From positions 1,178,001-1,242,000 of the forward strand of contig NZ_CP070491.1 of assembly GCF_016925495.1 (NCBI RefSeq): a stretch of 64,000 nt of DNA, read 5' to 3'. Numbering within the stretch: the stretch's first letter is position 1; each line of letters begins with the position of its first letter. Under the pieces are notes generated by a model that had not been told where the DNA came from, did no database searches, and saw only the letters and a program-made list of their open reading frames with translations. This document shows positions 15,001 to 21,025 of the stretch, piece after piece. Made by a program: the position numbers and the translations under genes. Source of the DNA: Methylococcus sp. EFPC2. Its GTDB lineage: Bacteria; Pseudomonadota; Gammaproteobacteria; Methylococcales; Methylococcaceae.

Positions 15001-18000
15001 CGACCGTCGATACCGCGACGGCGGCGACGCGCGACGGTCTGCTGGCCGGCCGCGATACCATCTACGGCGGAGACGGAGACGACATCGTCTTCGGCGACCA
15101 CGGCATCATCGCTCAAGCCCCAGGCACGCTGCGCCTGATAAACACCGGCAACGTGACGCGTATCGCGAGTGACGTTTTCCTCAATGGCGACGACGACATC
15201 CTCGACGGTGGCGCCGGTAACGATCGCATCTTCGGCGGCCGGGGCGGCGACCGGATCGATGCGGGAGCGGATCACAACATCGTGTTCGGCGACGACGGCG
15301 TCATCGACTACGTCATAGCGGATGGCGATCGCTCGGACATCGACCTGATAGCGAGTACCTCGACGGCGGCGGGCGGCGGCAGCGACACCATCACCGCCAA
15401 CGGCGGCGGCGACATCGTCATCGGCGGGCGCTACGACGACACCATCAACGCCGGCGACGGCGTCAACTGGGTGATCGGCGACAGCGGGCGGATCATGGCG
15501 GCCATCGTCAATGCGCCGCAGCCGGGCGGCCAGCCGATCACGCTGGGCCGAATCGAAACGGTCGAAGCGGGAGACGGTGGCGGCGACGGCATCACCACCG
15601 GCATCGGCAACGACATCGTGCTGGGCGGTTTCGCGGGCGATACGCTGGCCTTGGGGGCGGGCAACGACATCGGCATCGGCGACAACGGCGAGCTGGTGTT
15701 CGATGCGGCCGGTGCGCCCGATCCCGCCTCGCTGGACTTCGTGCGCACGACCCATCCTGCCTTGGGCGGCAACGACACCGTCTACGGCAACGCCGGCGAC
15801 GATCTGGTCCTGGGCGGATACGGTGCCGATAAGCTGTACGGCGGCAACGGCTCTTCCGGCACGGCAATCACGGTGAGTGATGCCGACCTGTTGATCGGCG
15901 ACAACGGCGAAATCGCCGATGTCGTGCGCCTGTCCGGCTTGCGGGCCGCCAGTGTGCGCACCACGGATACCGTCAATAGCACCGGCGCCGGCGACACGCT
16001 GGAGGGCAACGAAGACGACGACGTGCTGCTCGGCGGCGTGGGGGGCGATATCGTCGACGGCAATAGCGGGCGTGACCTGGTCCTGGGCGATAACGGTACC
16101 TTGACCAGCCGCGCCGACGGGGTGAACACCAACCCGAGATACCGGGCGCTGCAGGGCACACTGCTCTATTCGAACGCAGGCGAGCCCTTGGTGGACATCA
16201 GCCAGCAGTTCGGCGGACCGGCAGCCGGCGTGCCGAAATGGAGCAACTGGACCCTCACGGTCGGCGACGGTCTGGATGGCCTCTACGGCGACGACTATAT
16301 CGCCGGCGGCGCGCAGGACGACACGCTGTTCGGCCAGCGCGGCAACGACACCGTCCAGGGCGACGGCTCCATCCTCAGCCGGCTCAACGGCGGCTCGGGT
16401 GTGGGCGCCTACCGCGACGCCGCGGGCAACCTGGTCGTCCGCGCGTCCGCCGAGGCCGCAACGGACGGCGACGACTACATCGAGGGCGGCGGCGAAGCCG
16501 ATACGCTATTCGGCAACCTGGGTCAGGATGACATCGTCGGCGGCAATTCCAGCCTCTTCGGTCTGGCGAGCGCCGGCCAGCGCAACGATGGTGCCGACTT
16601 GATCTTCGGCGGCGCGGGAACCGACATCGGCCGCAACGATGCCGGCGATGTCTCGGTCACCGGTCATGCCCGCGACTCCGACACTATCCTCGGCGACAAC
16701 GGCAACATCTATCGTCTCGTGGGCACCAATCGGGCCGACAGCGGCCAGTTGCTCGGCTACAACTACGACGACTACAACTCCGGAAGCGGCACGCAGAGCA
16801 AGATCGTCGTGCGTGCCGCGGCATTGCTCGACTACACACCGGGCGGTCCGGACTACAGTACCGTGGCCCTGACTGACAAGGGGGCGGCGGACGAATTGCA
16901 CGGCGAATCCGGTGACGACTTCGTCTACGGCATGACCGGCAACGATGTGTTGTTCGGCGAGGGGCAGGACGACGACTTGATCGGCGGCTGGGGCAATGAC
17001 TGGATATCCGGCGGCACCGGCGACGACGGCGTGCTCGGCGACGACGGACGCATCTACACCAGCCGCAACGGCAAGGCCGAGCCTTTGTACGGCGTCGTTG
17101 CCACGACTCAGAGCTTCATCAGCACGCCGGGCGATGTACAGCAGGCCGACTTGAATGTGACGGGGCAGTTGAAGAAGACGGTCGACCTGACGCCCTTCAA
17201 TGTGGATCCCAACACCGAGGGGCAGAATCCGCTGTACCGTCCGGCTCAGGCAGACGACATCGTCTATGGCGGCCTGGGCAACGACAGTCTGCATGGCGGT
17301 TCGGGCGACGACGCCGTCTCGGGTGGCGAAGCCTTGGCGGGTTTCTACGCGAAGCCGGTCAACCCGGGCAATGTGCTGGGTTACAACCCGGCCACGGGCG
17401 AGTTCGCGGCCTATGACGAATACAATCCGCGCACCAAGATCGTGGACTTCCTGCTGAACTTCAGCGCGACGGAAGGCGTCGACCAGGTCAGCAGCACCTA
17501 TGGCACGGTCAAGTCCGACGGCGACGACAAGCTGTTCGGCGATCTCGGCAACGACTGGCTGGTGGGCGGAACGGGGAGGGACAACCTGTACGGCGGCTGG
17601 GGCGACGACTTGCTCAACGCGGACGACAACCAGGACACCGACGGCGGGCTCAACAATTCCCCCGATACCCACCCGTCCTATGAGGACCGGGCCTTCGGCG
17701 GTGCGGGCCGCGATGTGCTGATCGGCAACACCGGTGGCGACCGGCTGATCGACTGGGCCGGCGAGTTCAACAGCTACATCGTGCCGTTCGCGCCTTTCGG
17801 GCTGGGCACGGTGAGCCGCTCCCTGCAACCCCAGTTGGCCGAGTTCCTGTATGCCTTGTCGGCCAGCGATGGCGCCGATCCCACCCGGGCCGCCGATACC
17901 GGCGCCGATCCGCTGCGCAACGGCGAGCCGGAAGGCGAGCTGGGCTTGGTTCGCCAGCAGGATTTCGCCTGGCGGGATCAGACCGGGGCGCCGGCCGATC

Positions 18001-19886
18001 CCCAGCCGGGCAATATCCCGGGCGGTTCGCGCGACGTGTTGCGCTCGTCGAGCTTTAATGACGGCCAGATGCAGGCTTTCGCGCCAGACAGCGGTACCTG
18101 GCAGGTGCAGAATGGCGCCATGCAGGTATCGGCGACCTCGCTGCATGGCGACGCGGTAGCGGTCTATGCCACCGGGGAGCCGCTGCCGGGCTACTTCGAG
18201 GTCCAGGCTACGATCAACGTGATCAAGCCCACGGCCGGCTGGAAGGCGAACTCCTATGTCATTTTCGACTATCAGGGAGCCCATGACTTCAAGTTCGCCG
18301 GCCTGGATATTTCCACCAACAAGCTGGTCATGGGGCACCGCGATGCGACCGGATGGATCGTCGACAAGCAGAGTCCGTTCAGTGCGAAATTCGGGACCAA
18401 TTACAACCTCCTGCTGGCGGTGAATGGCCTGACGGCCAGCTTGCTCGTGAACAACACGACGGTGTTCAGCCAGACCTACGCGGCGCGTGTCGTGGACGGC
18501 TATAGCTACGGGCTCAACTGGGGCTTGATCGGCTTCGGTTCGGACAACTCGCGGGGCGGTTTGGACAATATCGCGGTGCAGGTGCTGCCGCCGCAGATCA
18601 CCTACCAGAATACCGAGGACTTCGCCGACGGCACAGCCGATCTGTTCACTGCCGGCGGCTCGGGCGACTGGAAGGTCCAGAACGGCCGTTATACCGGTGC
18701 GCCGGCTGTGGGAAATAGCCTGGCGTACCGGCTGATCCAGCTGCCCGGCGTGGACAACATCCAGGTCAATTCGGTGCTCGACCTGACCGCCGTGGTGAAC
18801 ACGGCGACACGGGCGGGCTTCATTTTCGACCAGGACGACGCCGGCAACTTCAAGTTCGCGGCGATCGATGCCGCAGCCGACCAGGTGGTCATCGGGCATT
18901 ACACCGTGAAAAGCGGTTGGGTCACAGATCAGGCGGTGTCCAGGGCCATAGCCGCCGGCGTCGACTACACGCTCGGTGTGGTGCTGCGCGGGACGACGGT
19001 CAGCCTGACCCTCAATTCGCAGACGGTGCTGGGCAACGCGTTCAACGCGGCGACGGTGAACGGGCGTTTCGGCCTGTTTACCAGGGGGAGCACCGGCAGC
19101 AGCTTCGACAACGTCACGGTCAAGACCAACGACACGGCCTTCATCGCCCAGCCTCTGCTGGCGGCGGCTCCGGCCAGCTCGAAGCGGGGCGTGGCCCTGG
19201 TCGGCACCCAGTCGCTGGACGCGGTGGTTCAGGAAGCGAAGAAGCAGTGGCTGGCCTCGGGGCTGGCGAGTGCCGCGGAACTGGACGGTGTGCGCGTGCA
19301 GGTGGCCGATCTTGGACCGCAGGGCAGCCTGCGCCTGGGGCAGGCCGAGGGCAATGTGATCACGCTGGATAACGATGCCGCCGGCTGGGGCTGGTTCGTC
19401 GATCCCACGCCCACCACCAACGAAGAGTTCGTCGATGCGGGCACGAACGGCTTGACGGCCGGGACCGAATCCGCCGCCTTCGGCAAAATCGACTTGCTGA
19501 CGGCGGTGGCTCATGAGATCGGCCACGTGCTGGGCTACGATCACAGTGCGGAAAATGCTAGCCACGAGCTCATGGACGGGGTCCTGGATGCCGGTACCCG
19601 ACTGTTGCCCGAAGCGCTCGATCGGACGGTAAGCGTGAGCTACTTCGACCCCGTACAGGGAGGGTTCCATCCGGTGGCACCGGCTCACGCCGGGGCCAGG
19701 GGCGAGGACGACGAGTTCGTGATGCTGTCCGGCAGCCACGATCAGCCGGCAAGCAAACGCTTCGACCTGGAAGATACGAGCGAGGACTTGTTTTGGGCCC
19801 AGTACGAGCAGTCGGAGGAGTATCAGGCGGGTCGACGCAAGGGCGCGGTGTCCAAGGCGGGGATACAGTGGGACAAGTCGCGCTGA
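1..19886 (+). CDS. Giant secreted RTX/beta-helix repeat protein with C-terminal metzincin motif (5' end outside window)
   Basis: The frame is open from base 3 to the TGA at 19884-19886, over 6,600 codons, and has no start in the window, so the gene is 5'-truncated. Bases 1-3900 encode beta-helix-like repeats marked by AYV/SYI cores. The middle is rich in short TAG/TVADSSLTA-type repeats. Bases about 12660-14045 carry Calx-beta-like units (LLIRES, VLVTES). Bases 14815-17760 carry RTX-type GGxGxD repeats, expected to bind calcium. Two similar lectin/LamG-like modules follow (about 18040-18590 and 18600-19135). The end has a zinc-protease motif HEIGHVLGYDH (from 19512) followed by a Met-containing HELMDG. 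Repeats and RTX units suggest type I secretion and a surface or matrix role; this is inferred, since no exporter is in the window. The peptidase motif may serve self-processing. The broad type (giant RTX/metzincin protein) is fairly sure, the biological role is not. Confidence 0.85.
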   Translation, partial: GETTVGDITVSAGERAKIKAVSAAASFSASFSGNIAVGLSGAGAEATNIIRTGTNAYVSDSVLNSADDVVIRAANASEIRATIVSASFAVAIGGSTAGVGASIGAAVARNEIGWNASGQPLSEVQAYVLDSSILARGDLNLVATTDQQTIDAFVFAGSVAVSGGGQVGVGLSGAGGSATNRIEVAVRSYIDGDDPGNDATGPRGILADNVSLSATDKSRIDATVGSASLAVGIGIGAAGAAVSIGVALTENRIENIVESYIKNPDSGVTAGHLFDLPASGSASVTTPLSADALDDAAATTVGDRLDAQGDGQVLNALRGVLAANGKTVSDKLTIAIENGTPGSRVWTVTDRVPTPDAVFAIKETGPTLKLYTRVGGTDTFLVDLPANYTATATPAFNGSAFDDAAVLDANVNDSYGANETTIDAASDFFLLQALKNQFQARSIAVAGELRLATVVAGSVWTITDLGNSQTYALEKQGSAFKVFRTGSTSGNIVVTASETANIHAVSVAASAAVGGGLWAGVSVSGAGADAHNIINTKTKAYVADSTLDAARDVAVTASSGATIDAEVVGVSASVGGGIVGVGVSIGAATASNRIGWNTAPNGQPLAEVDAYIQGSSVDAGRDLSLSAMANDTITAQIDAVSVALSGGLVGVSASGAGADVNNQSAVAVRAYIAGSDVAATRDIAVQAQDTSHIGAEVVAASVAGSVGLVGGAVAIGVGLADNTIANVVEAYVLSATVNTTTGDLRVKALENATIDASSGATAVAASVSLGVTLSGGGAAANATVRTTTRAYVDQSTLHLGDDLSVDAQSTTTATARVRANSVSIGVIAVAASGSVATATVTPTVEAYVGRSDVTADVIAISAQARPKATVEAQSLTVSTGVSVGVSKATATVTPTVNAYFGGAGKTITANALTVEARNSLPSVGDSANAKATGSTGGLLIGVDATVTEVSNNAQVRSYVAGGTTLDIAGATAISALGDTRQKAVSDSVTVGLLVAVGATSASASSNTLTHAYLGEGVHFTGSSLSITANGKDNNYAETTPGSGGIVTGTSARPWTSNSSSTIAEIKSSAATPTTVELSTRGAGTLDVSAEHTATFNTKVRATSVGLIAGAGAESDHDVISTVEAAIGSHAVVYAKDIAVDAVNRADKPELSAQNIDGTTGGLVSGASADSEIRINFTTRVTVGDHAHLEVRNRLAAPEIFELRALNDLDLHEKIKLLTAGALSGAGAYADIRTTNELAKVEIGDGAVLKSVGDLDISARGQADVDLKAYAETYGIGTVALGEAIVELRPDNRVVIGDATLHADGDLNLSAGTDTAFQRDEYRIHSRIDTFAGSLIPIDDLLARGYLIQTNTIAVESGAELETARKARLHAERLGIPVEMEAQAKAVSWVSAVRDAINSLFGGGTGLEQYSGDLLAVSQGIVDMDGTVRTGLDRHKSLILGSVDTTTGIASGWDRTTGTITDYDANGITFTAAPELIENDLVQELRRAQENLAEFSNNTTLKTYYESEIARIQAELKAEGFLNDRLNPNTGLVEGQDAVSQTVITVTVDPTWAEAGYIDVRADQLQGNGVFDAPGDASVTIVNHTPAFLKLLGITIPETNGSTFFNGVKLGDALLDATHLTLNSAIDGLNAANLSLDNSLLSAEGLSPFIKETAAFAQITQVAATDSNGPGPTITITNDFNALLHTEAELGANDPRAGDYPPPDITVAGRVSNINGTVSFIIAPYGGGQAGGDVVIQSTVRSKHFNVIAGDTFFVDGVTEQSVGGDGYGRWADATTGSYTGTVSPTYAPYVADADSKPGAVSAALAQLPSGVSILADNIDIRAEYINVGGIMQSGEQDYTLTLNAAAQAEIDGYLAAGKSGKLILNSVSTGQFLVRFNTATRRIEVEEVRVSGGHIELEGRVMNTAKGEIRVLGGYGKIDIVNDTNYDILVKRLDVAERGAGVLLIKDRAKFQAQPPAADFQSGDGSRSVTTGDIVKLATNYDASKGKPGAYYQYVAHGGTDAAPSPLTTTLNLRTEDYGDVTKWQLLDVYVTLYQVGADGRVTVTRDNGGTASSSTYNDLASFNTSANKQYATTSGWRYGWQVDVQQKVIYSKLLQSSAWIGIDALAADPGNIEWDSVEVQGIPTLSDEGPYYFLDAAHATDPYIYSTSTDITSEKTTPVEVWHDEETTWYGTTTYKSLIQSEEGQEVHHVHTIKADYPITVNFIGYEQGGVSVKSNQGGSILLGGPILNDTGVTHLETNARIEQLNDGAYVGGAGIELIAGLGIGGEGQELLTDQADKAGAYLDASTVAGDIYIEEIVDDLAIGQVVAGQGNDVIIGAQGDIRVAQGKLGLIQGGSLDLVAGGSVGVAGTPLVLDSGDLTADKVNITAAGEIHVRERVGDLRAETITAGGVVDITVSAGNLLDGNLVQEVDERTVEELRAGVWSDLQLTGTAFDQKVADTIAAYKAAKQAEYRTYWQYRNTQANPAVYDANHTLNLSVDELAYYTEFYTVQGTAQGKSGAELDTFVQNAIDTLEASRTLQYHTLHGQYGQYGNTYNASFAYTLTTEEQTRFSQNGIFKKWSEQELLNLIGAGLFKAVSDTTTTIEDPNIVGASLELTVSGNVGKTEGQSYITLPTTGLSPEERVKLAAAERDDIVYLGSAQAAAVVNFDAATRTITRTDGNWTGFSAGMNILIEGGTANLTEDGVSYRIESVAGNVLTLSAPVNLANESGSSVTIRQVILDPRGIDITTTVDFGGNTVTRAAPGSWLDDGYRVGMAVALIGDTANATAGTAYRTITAVSDTQITLDGVALVAETGKRITVDQIVSNVSAIQINEREDVDVEISGVVRVEAGGKAYLGSESDLDVDQVVAGGDVRIKTSGSIFNAAGAGVANVVSGDLILEAGEGSIGTASKVFVIDLADGASLTARAKTGVYLLEQSGDMNIESVYVKAGGAFLEAQGSILDALNSDFTKIQANVIVLNAGGSIGDAGTGGVPNYLEIDTIGAGVENPGSNLTATANGSIWIAETFGDLNVRNVLSQTGDVDLKAQVSILDAVDLVDPYHPETSAEASGPANLPAADIIGNSITLTAIAGFIGLSGNDLDIDSRHSSATGVLTASSAENAYIIETAGDLYLNQIGTGAGKTAFVTVPGGSILDGNSDPNGANITGGMTYLVAAQDIGSVTASITTVIGNIESWSKAGGTWVSNFGALTVGGVVPAVDNPAGMTAGGSITLSASSPITVTENQQAAGAILVVAHDDNLDSDADGTATPGVDDDADFLIVRSNIRIISTGSSVRLLAGDDLSLEAGAVVQAVTFIELAADWQGDIAGHASGGPDVDAATASIAVTGATLAAGTEVTGSATGEVSVQASSVTAGTNLSLTAGADLTVANSSLTATAGSIDLAANGGALTLTTATLTAGASITGTASANIVVQTASLLTAGADLTLTAGANLTVADSSLTATAGSINVTASGGQLNLIRSTLSSGGSITAAASGSLTEDHATLHASGGFVKLTAGTDVILRNQTDVRAHTYVDIDAIAGQVQVLNQTGVTADTQYIAVDAATDILVEQISFLRAETFVDLTALADAITLRDHAEVDANTGDVTGEAGTAVTVDLASTMTAGGAVLLTANNGALSVTRNSTVRARGLNVRGSAKTNIDVADLSLVEAYTDVELTAQTGALTVADDAAVTALTGSVSGQALADVSVLDRSSIGARIDLSLIAGDSLVIDSATGVSRVTADTGDVLLRAGDDVYLSRTGIVRALDSDYVGGDRLNYVRIEGDTGGDADAQGTSILIEGIVEGQNVVIQGNGEADRIELRQMVGLVGHTRILGLGGEDLVIIDRQPTLTTSHNRPYHLLANGSDGAVRDTLDIDGGDLTDAVIVNVVGDGLTSTLINVVDSGAPDRGADTLTINGTAGNDVFLLRQHFVASLEQTGTDASGRPIFASEVERINYDGSINGRLVVSSGDGDDQFYADDNSTITTLDGGLGKDLFQIGQVFGSNPNGYDYPPGDRPDDIRVVADDTQNIDLSSDRDDIELLRITRGWLSQGIGYALTAAGGEGNDTFNVYSNKAVLRLEGESGNDNFVIRAFIAEDAIIANGGGDDDKFEYNINAPVSINGGLGFDSVVAIGTERNDAFIVTEDGIFGAGLNIRLDGVEEAVEVDGLEGDDTFFVLGTRSDVVTTVIGGLGSDTFNVAGDVTQTVISQDLNGRSAIINQGTSSTAGNPYDKLLVDGVAVSIADQTQGKVVIGESDGYTELLEDAGATDAYQISLFDPGTLDSNTVAYLTVSAGVSSTYDRRLAQRNTADGGPHEADSVLVSIDNGATWVHAAVLKFTASDWATPQTVLVKAAHDDAREGERKVMISHSLLVVGTSAADKALFDGVAIPNVEVRLLDDDAGALLIRESDNATRVLEGDAQSAIVDTYQVKLSVDPTEAVSVDLDFSVLGQVQIFDAADPNVAITRLTFGPGNNDWRTLIVKAVDDAADENTGVVTVRHSFSTSDPVFADADTAELEVHVFDNESARVLVTESNGDTRVVKDGAGDDYSLRLVSNPGAEVFVNLYGDGQTVFTGANTVGQADFRLLLRDLGTAQTYTVDLASHGTAADTITRSGASWADDGFRVGTLFKMDGGNTLYKVNGITDVTSGDGVISSTITLTTAGTVTDANGVSVTLQRMTYAVRFDSANWAQEVRVSVAADSDFVADAASQFVRNEPVREHVVNRIAGPLIIEGGVAEGKDRSVRAAVMLPTEHAALPLDISNATDETQQADRLNVFNDSSTADDSGWMSAVELRNDVVKLGDADLANEVRPINLSGLGMRPGADGRSADLVVDISENQDGSGNIIIPGGITFDDIEVTEILLGQGNDRFNIAATSTGTPGAGDKLVTVVHGGGNKRLADGTMGGDTITVTGGGGVASPLVIYGDTAQDGRRYDARPDLGIFTGNALHYANAGNDVIDASAIGQTVTIYGGAGNDTIRGSQTADHLAGGSGDDSIYGNGGGDHIYGDSGFNLAFDIRKDTSDAAVVARLLTVPTVDTATAATRDGLLAGRDTIYGGDGDDIVFGDHGIIAQAPGTLRLINTGNVTRIASDVFLNGDDDILDGGAGNDRIFGGRGGDRIDAGADHNIVFGDDGVIDYVIADGDRSDIDLIASTSTAAGGGSDTITANGGGDIVIGGRYDDTINAGDGVNWVIGDSGRIMAAIVNAPQPGGQPITLGRIETVEAGDGGGDGITTGIGNDIVLGGFAGDTLALGAGNDIGIGDNGELVFDAAGAPDPASLDFVRTTHPALGGNDTVYGNAGDDLVLGGYGADKLYGGNGSSGTAITVSDADLLIGDNGEIADVVRLSGLRAASVRTTDTVNSTGAGDTLEGNEDDDVLLGGVGGDIVDGNSGRDLVLGDNGTLTSRADGVNTNPRYRALQGTLLYSNAGEPLVDISQQFGGPAAGVPKWSNWTLTVGDGLDGLYGDDYIAGGAQDDTLFGQRGNDTVQGDGSILSRLNGGSGVGAYRDAAGNLVVRASAEAATDGDDYIEGGGEADTLFGNLGQDDIVGGNSSLFGLASAGQRNDGADLIFGGAGTDIGRNDAGDVSVTGHARDSDTILGDNGNIYRLVGTNRADSGQLLGYNYDDYNSGSGTQSKIVVRAAALLDYTPGGPDYSTVALTDKGAADELHGESGDDFVYGMTGNDVLFGEGQDDDLIGGWGNDWISGGTGDDGVLGDDGRIYTSRNGKAEPLYGVVATTQSFISTPGDVQQADLNVTGQLKKTVDLTPFNVDPNTEGQNPLYRPAQADDIVYGGLGNDSLHGGSGDDAVSGGEALAGFYAKPVNPGNVLGYNPATGEFAAYDEYNPRTKIVDFLLNFSATEGVDQVSSTYGTVKSDGDDKLFGDLGNDWLVGGTGRDNLYGGWGDDLLNADDNQDTDGGLNNSPDTHPSYEDRAFGGAGRDVLIGNTGGDRLIDWAGEFNSYIVPFAPFGLGTVSRSLQPQLAEFLYALSASDGADPTRAADTGADPLRNGEPEGELGLVRQQDFAWRDQTGAPADPQPGNIPGGSRDVLRSSSFNDGQMQAFAPDSGTWQVQNGAMQVSATSLHGDAVAVYATGEPLPGYFEVQATINVIKPTAGWKANSYVIFDYQGAHDFKFAGLDISTNKLVMGHRDATGWIVDKQSPFSAKFGTNYNLLLAVNGLTASLLVNNTTVFSQTYAARVVDGYSYGLNWGLIGFGSDNSRGGLDNIAVQVLPPQITYQNTEDFADGTADLFTAGGSGDWKVQNGRYTGAPAVGNSLAYRLIQLPGVDNIQVNSVLDLTAVVNTATRAGFIFDQDDAGNFKFAAIDAAADQVVIGHYTVKSGWVTDQAVSRAIAAGVDYTLGVVLRGTTVSLTLNSQTVLGNAFNAATVNGRFGLFTRGSTGSSFDNVTVKTNDTAFIAQPLLAAAPASSKRGVALVGTQSLDAVVQEAKKQWLASGLASAAELDGVRVQVADLGPQGSLRLGQAEGNVITLDNDAAGWGWFVDPTPTTNEEFVDAGTNGLTAGTESAAFGKIDLLTAVAHEIGHVLGYDHSAENASHELMDGVLDAGTRLLPEALDRTVSVSYFDPVQGGFHPVAPAHAGARGEDDEFVMLSGSHDQPASKRFDLEDTSEDLFWAQYEQSEEYQAGRRKGAVSKAGIQWDKSR
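30..3100 (+). repeat. N-terminal beta-helix-like protein repeats (about 75-80 residues each)
   Basis: Within the giant gene about thirteen imperfect units recur. Each has an AYV/SYI/AYI strand followed by a short Ser/Asp segment, a DLxVxA strand, an I-D/A-A strand and a Gly/Ala-rich GVGVSxxGA stretch ending in N-x-I. Examples are TNAYVSDS, VQAYVLDS, TKAYVADS, VRAYIAGS and VEAYVGRS. The first copies are interrupted by a non-repeat insertion at about 820-1480. The units are diverged in DNA and recognisable mainly in protein. Confidence 0.6.
10083..10330 (+). repeat. 198-nt direct repeat inside the giant gene
   Basis: The 50 bases from 10083 and the 50 bases from 10281 differ at only three positions. 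Both encode a DLTVANSSLTATAGS-like stretch. The offset is 198 nt (66 codons), so the reading frame is kept. Flanking copies are more diverged, which points to a recent in-frame duplication of one repeat unit. Confidence 0.75.
14815..17760 (+). repeat. RTX-type GGxGxD nonapeptide region
   Basis: Many copies of GG-x-G-x-D-x-hydrophobic-x appear in the giant protein, such as GGAGNDTIRG, GGSGDDSIYG, GGAGNDRIFGG and GGTGDDGVLG. They occur in short runs separated by non-repeat segments of 50-100 residues that often end in GDNG or GDDG. In RTX proteins such runs fold as calcium-binding parallel beta-rolls after secretion. Calcium binding here is inferred from the motif. Confidence 0.8.
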
Positions 19887-19896
19887 AGCGTATGAC

Positions 19897-20994
19897 TTGC
19901 CGGACGATATCGCCGAACCGGATAGACGATGGGCATGGATGGAGTCCGTGACCATCGTCGAGGAGGATGTGCGGCGATATCTTTGCGTCGACGAATTCAT
20001 GCAAACCCTGGTGGATGCCCGAGCCTTGCAAAGCGCATTCGAACTGGGTGTCATCGACGCCTTGCTGAAAAGCCGTGCGACCCCGACCGAACTGGCCGCC
20101 CGGCTGGACACGCGGCCGGCGGGGCTCGCGTTCCTGCTGGATCTGCTGAGCGTCGCCGGCGTCATCGAGCAGGAGGAGGATGGCCGGGTGCGACTGAGCG
20201 GGCGCTTCATGGGCGCGCTGGAGTTCCGCGAGCTGCTGGAGACGAAACTGGATTTCGCCGGTACGGTGCTGCCCGACTTCGCCGAGCTGTTCACGCTGCT
20301 GATCGCCCGGCCCGAACAGTTCATGCGCCGTTCGCGCACCTTCAATCTGTTCCGCTACGACCGCTGTTTCGACCCCAGTCCGGACAACTACCATGCGACC
20401 CGGAACTGGATGCGCTACACGACGGCGCTGACCCGTTACGAGGCCCGGGCCTGCCTGCGCAACCACGACTTTTCCCCCTACCGGCGGCTGCTGGATATCG
20501 GCGGCAACAGCGGGGAGTTTGCATTTCGCATCTGCGAGCAGCATCCGGACATCGAAGCCACGGTGTTCGATCTGCCTCTGGTATGCGACATCGGCGCGGA
20601 ACATCTCAAGGGGCTGAATGCGGCCGGGCGCGTGAACTTCGTGAAGGGCGACCTGCGTTGCGATCCGCTGCCCGGCGGGCAGGATGCCGTCACGTTCAAA
20701 TCATTTCTGCACGACTGGCCGGAAAGCCTGGCCCTGCAGTTTCTCGCCAAGGCGGCTGAGGCCTTGCGTCCCGGCGGGACGATGGTGATCTTCGAGCGGG
20801 CATCGCTGCGCGTGAACCAGGCGGGCATGCCTTATTCGATGATACCCAATCTCCTGTTTCTGCATTTCTTCCGCGATCCGCGCGTCTACGGCGAATGCCT
20901 GAAAAGACTGGGATTCGAGTCGGTCGAAATCAAGGAAATCGAGCTGGAAATGCCTTTTAATCTGGTCACGGCGACGAAGCGCCGACACGGATGA
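19897..20994 (+). CDS. SAM-dependent O-methyltransferase (acetylserotonin/hydroxyindole OMT type)
   Basis: The product of about 365 residues has the two-part layout of small-molecule O-methyltransferases: a helical N-terminal dimerisation/winged-helix region (ALQSAFELGVIDALL) and a Rossmann SAM domain. Visible motifs are LLDIGGNSGEF (SAM motif I), FKSFLHDWPE (with the His that acts as base in this family) and RPGGTMVIFE. The family methylates hydroxyls of aromatic or polyketide substrates; the substrate here is unknown. The TTG start lies 10 nt after the giant gene, and an in-frame ATG at 19939 is an alternative. It opens the unusual cluster that runs to 26475, so it probably tailors the product of that cluster. 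Confidence 0.85.
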   Translation: MPDDIAEPDRRWAWMESVTIVEEDVRRYLCVDEFMQTLVDARALQSAFELGVIDALLKSRATPTELAARLDTRPAGLAFLLDLLSVAGVIEQEEDGRVRLSGRFMGALEFRELLETKLDFAGTVLPDFAELFTLLIARPEQFMRRSRTFNLFRYDRCFDPSPDNYHATRNWMRYTTALTRYEARACLRNHDFSPYRRLLDIGGNSGEFAFRICEQHPDIEATVFDLPLVCDIGAEHLKGLNAAGRVNFVKGDLRCDPLPGGQDAVTFKSFLHDWPESLALQFLAKAAEALRPGGTMVIFERASLRVNQAGMPYSMIPNLLFLHFFRDPRVYGECLKRLGFESVEIKEIELEMPFNLVTATKRRHG

Positions 20995-21025
20995 GCCCCG
21001 CGATACACCGAGTCGGGTACTGAGT

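Noticed and set aside
14815-17760. Possible CRISPR-like periodic DNA
   Set aside because: The periodicity follows GGxGxD codons and units differ in sequence, with no constant repeat and unique spacers.
16506-20345. Antisense frame of 1,279 codons opposite the RTX region
   Set aside because: It mirrors the periodic RTX DNA, has no recognisable domain and runs over the start of the O-methyltransferase gene.
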